64,000 nucleotides of DNA from Enoplolaimus lenunculus (taxonomy: Eukaryota > Nematoda > Enoplea > Enoplida > Thoracostomopsidae). The notes beneath the pieces were generated by a model, which had not been told where the DNA came from, searched no databases, and saw only the letters and a list, made by a program, of their open reading frames with translations. The translations under genes and the position numbers were made by a program. This document shows positions 1 through 10,200 of this stretch, in pieces (position 1 is the stretch's first letter; each line of letters opens with the position of its first letter). The stretch covers positions 62,001 to 126,000 of the forward strand of contig JASANG010002560.1 in assembly GCA_030248215.1 (NCBI GenBank), read 5' to 3'.

Positions 1-59
1 GCGTGAGCAAAGCGCACGCGTTATAACGTGTGAGTGACATTAAAGTATTGAAAACACCT

Positions 60-275
60 TTTTATTATCGCTCCATCTTTTGTGATGCAAATAAACGTTT
101 AATTCAACGGATAGTTGCAATACCGGAAAATCATTTTACGAAGTGTTGCGGAGCGCGGTTTAAAAATAAAGAACAGTGCGTAACCGAATATATAACAAGA
201 GAGGTACCCTCTGGGGAGGGCAATATCAGGCTTTCCCTCTTGTTCGGCTCACCACAGTACTTATGGCCGCAGAGA
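60..275 (+). mobile_element. MITE family A, right-half fragment
   Basis: Matches the right half of complete copies elsewhere (ATCGCTC, AATAAACGTTTAATTCAACG, TAACCGAATA, then CTCTTGTTCGGCTCACCACAG). The left end is missing. The short open frame at 30-380 is read from this repeat and is not a gene. Confidence 0.65.
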
Positions 276-560
276 AAATTTGTTCTCAAGCAACCAAACG
301 GTGGCTGGATGGCAGAAATAATACTCATGTCGACCTCTGATATTATTTCGATTTTCTTAAGTGAAGAAAGAAACTTTTAACTTATGGTCAAAAATTTGAT
401 AAATTGGCAGGAGGTGCGAACTGTCCGATTTTAAAACTACCAGTAGCTCAAGATTAGAACAGACTTCAGTATAATTAATTGATTACTGTAGTGACCCCAA
501 TGAGAGGAGGGTAATACAAGGGGGGTCCCCATTTTGAGTCCAAATCAACAAGAGTCCGTA

Positions 561-812
561 CACTGTAAATTCAAATGAGTTGATTAATCAATTCAGCTAG
601 CGAGTTAGTTAATTCTGAATTAAAATCAGTACACATCAACTCACTCTGAGTTGAATTGATTCTCATTCTGAGTAGAGTTGACTGTGGGTGAGTTGATTAA
701 TTAACTCAGAATGTCTTGAATAAAACAAAAATTTTGAGTTCTGACAGTCCTAACTCAGACTGAGTGATGCCACTCATCCCGAGTTAAAATCAACTAACTG
801 AAATTTACAGTG
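561..812 (+). mobile_element. MITE family C, inserted in family A
   Basis: Begins CACTGTAAATTCAAATGAGT and ends with the inverted form AATTTACAGTG. The interior is built of alternating GAGTTGA and TCAACTC motifs that allow a long imperfect hairpin. Confidence 0.8.
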
Positions 813-930
813 GATCCCTTGAGTTCGAAACTTTAAAGCTTGCTTAAGATTTAAAAGTACATTCCTATAAGTTTAATCTTGCATTACCGCTCAATCTTTT
901 GATACAAGACTAATAAACGTTTAATTCAAC

Positions 931-1133
931 GATGGTGAGTCAAATTGTCTTGCTCTGAAATAGGTTCTACGGGACTGTACAAACTGAGACAAATTGGACT
1001 CAGCCAGAGTCAAACATGCGAGTCAGTGCGTCGAAGTTGACTCAGTTGGAGTCGAATTGGAATCAGTTTGTGTAATCCCGTAGAGTGTATTTCGGAGAGG
1101 GTCAATTTGTCGACTCACCATTGTTTGTAGTGT
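931..1133 (+). mobile_element. MITE family D, inserted in family A
   Basis: Begins GATGGTGAGTCAAATTG and ends GACTCACCATTGTTTGTAG. Inner motifs are the same as other family D copies (AGTCAAATTCGACTC). Confidence 0.75.
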
Positions 1134-1427
1134 AAAGAAGGATGGCGGAGTGTCGTTAAAAATAAATAACAACCCATAACCGAATAACAAAGGGATGTCC
1201 TCTGGAGAGGCTAAATAAATATATATCAGTCCCCTTTTATACTCGGGTCACTAGTATTTTAAAAAATAAAATGCATGTTGAAAGCCTTCGACTTAAGTCA
1301 AAACCATGTTTGAGCGTCGCGTTTTTATACTTACTGTAGTGACCGTATATCAGCGGGCGGGACTGACTTATTTTTATTTTGCTTCTACAAAGCGTATCCC
1401 TTTGTCATCTGGTTGGCGCACCGCTGA

Positions 1428-1632
1428 GCCCATGTATAGAACAGGGCCGGAACAGTAGTATAAGCATATTCCGTAGCCTAGGCCTAAGCTTAAGCCTAAG
1501 CGTATGGATGAGCCTATTCCTAAGCCTAAGCTGAAGCCTAAGCCTAAGCCTAAGCAAAAAATTATTCTAAAGCTTAAACTGACTCTTTTATAGCCCCTCC
1601 GGAAAACTACCCGGCCCTGTTCTATACATGGG
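1428..1632. mobile_element. MITE family B with (TTAGGC)-like core
   Basis: Termini GCCCATGTATAGAACAGGGC and the inverted GCCCTGTTCTATACATGGG enclose degenerate CCTAAG hexamers (TTAGGC on the other strand). Confidence 0.8.
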
Positions 1633-2219
1633 ACGTCGGGTCAAAAAAGTACACGAAATGACATATGAAATGTTCACCGCATACAGGATTGATTGTTTCC
1701 ACTGTGTTTATAAATCTATACAAATTCTAAATTTACTTCTAAGTCTATCTGTAAAACCATTTCACCCTTTATAACCCGTCAGAATAAGATATTTATGACA
1801 CTTAAAATTTGACAACTTTTGCAATTCATATCTTGCCTCGTTGCTAAATTTCAAACGAAACATTCTACTTACGGAATAGCATCACTAAATGTTAAATTTC
1901 TCTTTAGTTGACCGAACTTGTCAACAATTATAAATAATATATGGCAACAGGAAATTGAAATGACTCAAAAGTAAGTGTGTATATATACCTATTTAAGTGG
2001 TTATCTTGTTCCTAGTAAACCGTGCAACGTCCGTGTTACTTTTAGCGCATCCCATTTTTCCGCAGGACTTCAATATTAAGGTGAGCTCAAGCTTGAGACT
2101 AAAATTTGATCAATATCGTTAAGTCGAGGCTTACGCTTAGGAATATGCTTAATTGCTTAAATTTACTGTTAATTCGCCGTAAACACATCGGCCAATCTAA
2201 AGAACAGTGTTGTAACATA

Positions 2220-2395
2220 AAAAAATTATACTCCCAAGACTAAGCCTAAGACTAAACGTAAATACGGCTAAGCCTGTATCTGGAGCCAAAGCCTAAACCT
2301 AAGCCTAAAGTCGAACAAATAGTAGTAAGTATAAGCTCAATCTTACTGTTTTGCAGTCCCGCGGAAAAACTATCCGCCCGTGATCTATAATTGCG
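2220..2395. mobile_element. MITE family B, fragment
   Basis: Carries the CCTAAG hexamer core and the GCGGAAAAACTATCCGCCC inner end of family B. The outer left terminus is not recognisable. Confidence 0.5.
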
Positions 2396-2607
2396 CCAAA
2401 ACACCATCGGCTTTTAGAAAAATGTTGAGACAAACCAAGACAATATTCTAGACCAGTGCTGGAGTCAATAAAACGGCGTCATAGCCATGTTGACTCTGCA
2501 GACTTATCGAAACTTAACTTTGTCTGTATATGTGCACGTAAGTGTATGTAAAAAGCAAATGTTGCCATGCCTGTTCACATATACCGGTATAAGAAGTTGT
2601 TGCAATC

Positions 2608-2731
2608 GGCCGCGTGGTAGAGTGGTAGCATGCTTGGCTCGAGCGCAAGAGGGCCGAGGTTCGATTCCCGGCGTGGTCATTAACTTTGGCAAAACTTCAA
2701 ACAGGGGTCGTGCAGACCGTTAGTACCAACA
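2608..2731 (+). mobile_element. tRNA-derived SINE
   Basis: A tRNA-like head (2608-2679) has a 7-bp acceptor stem with G-U pairs, a box A-like GTGGTAGAGTGGTAGC and box B GGTTCGATTCC, but a poorly paired T stem. It is followed by a body (GGCAAAACTTCAAACAGGGG, TCGTGCAGACCGT) shared with the copy at 43381-43508, so it is a dispersed element and not a working tRNA gene. Confidence 0.7.
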
Positions 2732-3108
2732 AACTTGTCTATGAAATGAGTTTGATTTCAAAAATTAGTCAACTCATATTTGAATCACATGAACATGGTA
2801 AAAATTCACAATCAAATGTAGTTGGACTCTGGAGGCAAATCTCATAAACTCTGGTTTGTACTGTAATTATCATATCTTTAGGATAACGACTCATCGTCTC
2901 GACGGTGTGAGCTTATCTGCAACCAGACGCAATGAATTTTCAACATAGAAAATATTTACTTTTGCGTTGTTTAAACAGAAATGGGATGGCAATGTCGAAT
3001 TCTACTTTGTGTATCTTGAAATATTAAATCAACTCTTTGTGTATATATGATCAGATATATGTGACATCTGTCTAAAATTGGCTGTTGTACACTTATACCC
3101 GCCATACA

Positions 3109-3556
3109 ACCTAAAATCCTAAACCTAAAATCATAAACCTTAGCCTAAACCTAAAATCCTAAACCTTAGCCTAAACCTAAAATTATAAACCTTAGCCTAA
3201 ACCTAAAATCCTAAACCTTAGCCTAAACCTAAAATCCTAAACCTTAGCTTAAACCTAAAATCCTAAACCTTAGCCTAAATCTAAAATCCTAAACCTTAGC
3301 CTAAACCAAAAATCCTAAACCTTAGCCTAAACCAAAAATCCTAAACCTTAGCCTAAACCTAAAATCCTAAACCTTAGCCTAAACCTAAAATCCTAAACCA
3401 TAGCCTATACCAAAAATCCTAAACCTTATCCTAAACCTAAAATCCTAAACCTTAGCCTAAACTTAAAATCCTAAACCTTAGCCTAAACCTAAAATCCTAA
3501 ACCTTAGCCTAAACCTATAATCCTAAACCTTAGCCTAAACCTAAAATCCTAAACGA
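3109..3556. repeat. 26-bp tandem array of telomere-like heptamers
   Basis: About 17 copies of a unit built as CCTAAAAT-CCTAAA-CCTTAG-CCTAAA. It resembles degenerate telomeric repeats with an ordered higher-order period. Confidence 0.85.
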
Positions 3557-4294
3557 ATAGTTTGCCTAACCCTAATTGTAAATGCACCGTTATCCTATGC
3601 CAATAGCTGAAAATTGTTAAAACAATGGCTATTGTACACTTTTTACCACAATTGACAGTTTACGGCTTTTAGCCTGGGCAACCGCTGAGGCTAAACGCAT
3701 TGGCAATCTTTTTGCAAAGCCTAATCGGCTCTTATACGCCTTGCTCCGCAGTCCTTAGTAGGCCTATAGGAAAGATTTAAAAGAAGCCTCAGACTAAGCC
3801 GTTGCCAAAACGTTTCCCTAAGCCTTAACCTAAGCCTGAGCCTAACCCTTTTGACTGAATATTACAATTGTGGAAGGAATGTGTACGAGAAATTCTAAAG
3901 TTTAAATCGCTAGTGTACACGGACCAGAACAAATGGTGATTGGGTAGTACCCCCACATACGTCACAACAAAAACTTGATTTTTGCTTTAATAAATCGATC
4001 AATTTATTAGAACCAAATCCAGTTTTTTGTTGTGTTGCAACTGATTAGTTTACATGTGGAGGCCCCATCGAGATTTCCAATTTCTATCTGGGTATTGAAT
4101 TTGAATCCCTACAGTTTTGGGCCAGAGTGCTACCAATTACTTTGAGAGTCGTAATTTTTCTCCGGTAATTATTGATCAGTGTCAGTACAGTTAATGAGAA
4201 GTTGAAATCGTTTTAAAGTTACTCAACACTGGATCGTTCATGCGACGGACACGAAATCGCCGAAGGCCAAGAACCAGCGTCGACCGGCGATGGA

Positions 4295-7200
4295 GTGATC
4301 AAAATATCAGCGTTAGGCCGGCCATTTTCTCTTGGATGCTTGTACAACGCCGTCGATCAACAACTGGTCCTGGGCCAATGTTTATGGAACCAAAAGACAC
4401 TAAAAAAGTTCACAGGGATACGCAGCATGCCTCATACCGAAATCAAACTTGTCGCTGGAGATAGGCTCGAACAAAAACTCGACGATTTAGACGTCGATGC
4501 AGAATTGTCGCTTGATGTGATGAGTGGAAAGTTCAAGTTGGAAGGATCTGCAGAGGTGAACAGCACAGCAGGTGTTGTTTCGGGCGCTGCGCAAAACCGC
4601 AGAGCACGCGACTTTTGTGAAAGTTTTGGCTTAGTCTCGCTCAGCTCGACCTTGTGGTGGCGAAATATTTGCGGTTTAATTTTATCTACGAGTTACAGAT
4701 TTGAAAACTAAGCCCGTATTGTCAATTTTGTGGAGAACCTGTTTCAAGTTGGTGATTAGGACTTATAACTTTCGAAATATGAATGTTGGGACTCAAAGTT
4801 TAGCTACCACCTTCTTCGCATTTCATTTGGTTTCGTACCGTACCAATTTTGAGTTCAGCAACTGCAATAGTTAGTGAGTTTGAAAATCTAATGTAAATTA
4901 GCGAAGTAGTCATTCATGGTTATTTGTGAGTTAATAACAAAAATCATCAACTCATTCTGTGCTGATTTAATTCCAGGTGAGTTGACTAATTCAGAATGAG
5001 TTAAATCAATTCAGAATTTCGAGTTCTACAGGAACTATTGAAACCGTTCTGATTAAACAGAAAATTTCAATAAAGCAATAATAATTTCTTACCAAAACGG
5101 AGAACAAAAATATTCAAATAAAAACTTTTTAAAGATTAGCAATGTTGTAGGCATACTTTGGACTGTTTTACCCTCAGGTATATACCCACGTCAGAAATTT
5201 TACGCCGACCTGCGCGTATCTGCTTGTATACCCAATGGGGGTAACACGGAACCCTGCTCTGTTTTCAGCGTCGGGTCCATACATTTCTGACGGGGGCAAA
5301 CCTGTAAAGCAAAAGCTATGAAACGCAATTTCTACTGTATGCTACATATATGTGCCAATTTTCTTACCGGGAAAAATTGTAAAATAGGGACGTTATTACT
5401 TTTACCACAAAAACATTCTGACGGGACGGGGCGTACACTGCCACCGCACTGGATCCGATAGTGTCTGCTGCTCATATGGCTCGTTTAGTCGTATGTTTTA
5501 GGTCATTTATCATACCGCAGACGAAACAACTTGTTCCAAAGTGACGCTAAAACATCGATGCAAAACGGAATTTCAATATCTGACCAGTTACGCGTTTAAT
5601 AACATGGAATTTGACCATTTGCTGGACGAGGGACAAACGAATGCGACCCACGTTGTCACCGGGATTTTGTGGGGAGCAGATGCGAATTTTGTTTTTGAAG
5701 ACATCGGATCAACTCGAAAGTCTGCGTTGGAAATTGAAGGTGCTGTTAAACTTGGTCTTCAGCTGAAAGCGATTGATATCGAAGGAAGCGCTGATGTTAA
5801 AGTAAGGCAGAGTTTCAGGCTACACTACAAAAAATGATGAGTACAATTGATTTTCTCTGAAATACGCTTTTCCGGACCATACAAATTGAGTCTAATTCGA
5901 CTACGCCATGGTCAAAAAGTAAGGCAGAGTTCCGGGCTACACTACACAAAATGATGAGTACAATTGATTTTCTCCGATATAGGCTTTTCTGGACTATACA
6001 AATTGAGTCTAATTCGACTACGCCATGGTCAAAAAGTAAGGCAGAGTTCCGGGCTACACTGCAAAAAATGATGAGTACAATTGACTTTCTCCGATATAGG
6101 CTTTTCCAGACTATACAAATTGAGTATAATTCAACTACGCCAGAGTCAAAAAGTAAGGCAGAGTTCCGGGCTACACTACAAAAAATGATGAGTACAATTG
6201 ATTTTCTCTGAAATACGCTTTTCCGGACCATACAAACTGAGTGTAATTCGACTACGCCAGAGTCAAATTCAACTCATCCCAGTCGCTCAGTGAATCGGAT
6301 TTAACTCTGGCGGAGTCGAATTTAACTCAGTTTGTATAGTCCCGTTGAGCCTATTTCGGAGGGAGTCAGTTTTACTCACCGTTTTTTGCAGTGTATGCTC
6401 TTGTACACTTCTACCTTGTCAAGATTAAGAGTATGATTGAGCTCGTGTATAGTTGCGCTGCTTCACATGACGTCCGGCGCCGTCCGTCACTGTTCCGCAA
6501 CGTACCACAACACACGTGTGTTGACGCATGACACAGCATATCAATTTGGGCCAATGTACTTTAAGAAGCGTAACAGTAGATTAAGCGTATTCCTAAGCCT
6601 AAGCGTTGCAAAAATATGTTCCTAAGCCTACGCCTAAGCTTAAACAAAAAATGTAATCTAGGATCGAACCCTACTATTTTATGGACCCACCAGAAGCCTG
6701 GACGCCGTGTATAGTAAACATGGACCTCAATTTGTAAACAAAACTTTTGTACCGTGCGGTGTCGTACAACAAGTATGACGTCACGCTTAGCCTATTAAGC
6801 TTAACCCTTAAACTTGAGCTAAGTCTTAAGCCTAAGTTTAGGTTGGCCCAAAATCTGAAAATTTCTGAAATTGTATTCGAGAGAGAGAGTCAATTTGACT
6901 AACCGGTTTTTGAAGTGTACTGTGTTCGTATTTCGAGTGCTTTTGTACACGCGTGTTGTACTGGAAAAGCTACGTTTCGCCGTTTTCTTCCAGTCGCTGC
7001 AATGCACAATTGGCGCTGAGTTGCTCATAGTATACTCTATACGTAATAGAAAAACCAGGGTATAACCGGAGGTCGGCCATCGGCTTTGGCTCCTGCACAA
7101 AATCCGGATTCGGCTGCGGCTCCGGCTGAATTTTTGCCGAAGATTCCGGCAATTTCGATAGTAAAATTTTGCATAATTTTGTAAAATTGTATCTTTTTAG

Positions 7201-10200
7201 CGCGTTTCGTTTTTACTTTTGTCACAACGTTCAGGAAAGAATCGCAGAAAAGTAGCGTAAAACCAAACAACTTAACAACATATTGCAGATATCGGCTAAA
7301 ATCAACTAGTTAACCATCATTTTTTACTACCTGATTTCGCCTCACATCCGGCTCCGGCAACATTCGTTGACCTCCGGCTCCGGCAACATTCGTTGACCTC
7401 CGGCTCCGGCAAGTTGTTGTTGACCTCCGGCTCCGGCTCCGCTATTCTTCACCTCCAATTGCACCCTGGTAACAAAACGAATCCGTTTTTGTGTTCACTG
7501 AATTCGAATCGAAGCTTTGTTCCAATCGTGAACTTTTAGATAAACGGAAACGTTAGGATTTTAAGAATTTTGAAAATTTAAAGCTTGCGCTTAAATCCGG
7601 CAACATTTCAGTATAAATCGACCACCGAAACGACAACTCAGTCGTTGATCTGTTCGTTTTTTGGCGATTATATTCTCGACAAACCTGTAGCCAATTTTGA
7701 AGACGCCATGGACGTTTACGTTCGCCTGAGTGAATTTCGATGTGAGCCCACGTCGCGTTCGAAATCTCGTACTCCAACCGGCAGACTTCGTACGAAAACA
7801 GCCCGGTCCAGCGGATGGAAAGGTGTCCCAAAAATGGTCTATTTGCTTCCGTTAGCAATTTTAGACAGCCGTGCTGCAAAACTTGCACGAAATATTGCAT
7901 TCGATTCTGTTGCGCAAATTCGAGACTTGCTCGACGCACTCATGCGAGCCCAAAACACAGTCGCAAAGCTTATCATTATCGAATGCTTACAGACACAATT
8001 TACGTACCTGAAAAAAGAACTCAATTCATTTTCCAGTTGCCTAACGACGTATATTGGCTGGTTTTGCTCACAACTTTCGCCGGTTTTGTCACAAATTCGC
8101 GCTGGCGGAGCCGGAGATGCCAAATTAGGCCATATGGTGGCCCAAAACGCCGACGGACCATTTGAACCGAGCCTATTGTCGCGATATTTGGCTGATAAAC
8201 AAATTGAAGCTCAAATTTTGACGTCATATACGGCAGAATGTGATCACACAGGGATATTAATTGGCAAAGAAGCGGCGAAACAACGTTATCGAACATCGAA
8301 CGATGTGAATATAATTGCAAAGTTGCGAATTGCACGCCGGACGCATGCGTTACTTGAAGCAATGTTACAGTATAACGACCAGTGTCAACAATACAATAGT
8401 GCATGCCAAGCGGGTGCCCAATGTCAAGATTATAACTTAGGGTAAGACTATTCGGCCAATGTATAGAACAAGACAGTTATAAGTTTATTCCTAAACCTAA
8501 GCCTAAGTCTAACCGTTAGAATGAGCCTATACCTATTAAGCATAAGCGTTAGAATGAGCGTATACCTAAGCCTAAGCCTAAGCATGTCAATAGTCTATAG
8601 CTCAAGCTTGCTCTATTGCAGGATTGAAAAAATGTTCCGCTCCTGATCTTTACTTGGGCCGTATATTTTTATACATGTAAAGACAAGGGCGGATCTTGGG
8701 TGGGGGGGTGATTAGGCAACCAAAGGAATGTTTAACTACTTAACGTGTCTTCAAGTATTTTGATGCTAGAGTTCATAGGTAATCAGGAACGTAATCAAAC
8801 ATAAAATTTCGCCGAAAAACCATAATATAGTCACGCGAATTATCGGCCAATGTTTACTTTAAGGGGCGTAACAGTAGATTAAGCATATTCCTATGCCTAA
8901 GCCTAAGCGTTGCAATAATGTGTTCCTAAGCCTAAGCCTAAGCCTAGGCAAAAAATGTACTTTAGAATCTAAACCAACTCTTTTATACACCCACCAAAAA
9001 CGTGGGCGCCAATCGCGAATCCACGGGGGGCCACCCCGGCCGTGGCCCCCCAACAGCATGTCGACAAAAATTATATAGTGTCAATTGCTGTTCTACGCTG
9101 TTTATTTCTCTGTATTATACACAATACTATAAGCACGCTTTAATGTTTCTTGGCCCTGGAGTCATTTATGCACTACACTGAGGGATAATAGACATTTATG
9201 AACTCTAAACAAGGGTTTAAGGACTCTACCCGCTTACAGATTCTTATTAGAAATACAACCCAACAAAAGACCCCCCATGGACACTACAGTATGGCTCAAA
9301 AATAAGTTTATTACCTGTGAAATTGCCCCCCCATAAGCCACCCCCCACCCCCCAAGCGCCCCATAAAGTAACATGGGCCAAATTATCTAAACATTGTTAT
9401 CGTTTTGATGCTACGTTTTGCATTTTGTCAGCAATAAATTAAACAAAAAAATAAAACGCTATTTTAAACGCGTTTCGCGTTTCAAACAATGTAGTGTCGT
9501 TAAAAACGTTTTGCTGTAAGCAGAGAAACTCTAAAATGAATGATTTGAGCAGAAAAATGCTATTAAGTAAATGTTGCATGTTACTGCATTTTAGCATTAA
9601 TGGGTCATCCACGTAATAGTGCGTGCACTAGTGTAAAAATTGTTCGGGTCTGGTTAAAGACCTATGTCATTTTCATCAACTCTGTAATAAGGATTTAAAA
9701 TAGTTTTTAACAATGTGAAAGCGTTCTATACTTTTGAGACACGATTCCTAAACACAGCAATCGTCGTATTTTAGTTTGTGTTTTCAGTGAATCCAACCGT
9801 AACCTTTCAACTATTGGTTCTGAATCTCAAGTTAAATGCTTGATTGACCAATCGAGACACGAAGAGCCATTGTGGTTTCAGCAATCGAGCGAAATAAACC
9901 AAATTGCATGCAAATTTCGTGAGCTTATCGAGTATAAACAAACCAATCGGGATTACGTTCCTCGTGGAAAAATCTACGGAGCATTGCGAAAAAAGCCGAT
10001 CGCTATTACCGTAGCCGTCGATACAGCTTATGCGCTCAAACCCAACACTGCACGAGTCGCCCAAAGCCACAGCGAATCACAGTTGAACGTTGACGATAGC
10101 AATGAAAAAACCATCTTTGACATTCAAAATCATGTCACTGGAAAACCGAGTTGGAAATTTGAACCGCTGCAAAAGCCTGCAAATTTAACAATTAGCGAAA

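Larger units (their letters stand above)
485..1256 (+). mobile_element. MITE family A, broken by two nested MITEs
   Basis: Starts ACTGTAGTGACCCC and ends with CGGGTCACTAGTA, the inverted termini of this family (consensus ACTGTAGTGACCCGAATAAG). The interior is interrupted at 561-812 by a family C element and at 931-1133 by a family D element; family A sequence resumes after each. Both inserts are bounded by their own inverted ends (CACTGTAAATT; GGTGAGTCAAATTG). Confidence 0.8.

Noticed and set aside
2487..2535. Possible first exon of the SNTX-like gene (ATG, 16 codons, then GTAAGT)
   Set aside because: The donor phase (0) has no matching acceptor in front of the known first exon, and a SINE and repeats lie between.
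2608..2679. Functional tRNA gene
   Set aside because: The T stem and anticodon stem are mispaired, and the sequence recurs with a common non-tRNA body at 43381.
3109..3556. True chromosome end
   Set aside because: Internal to the window, flanked by ordinary sequence and genes, with an ordered 26-bp period and not a pure telomeric hexamer.
5815..6231. 138-codon minus-strand frame with repeated motifs
   Set aside because: Encoded by the 117-bp tandem repeat in SNTX-like intron 2; also open on the plus strand.
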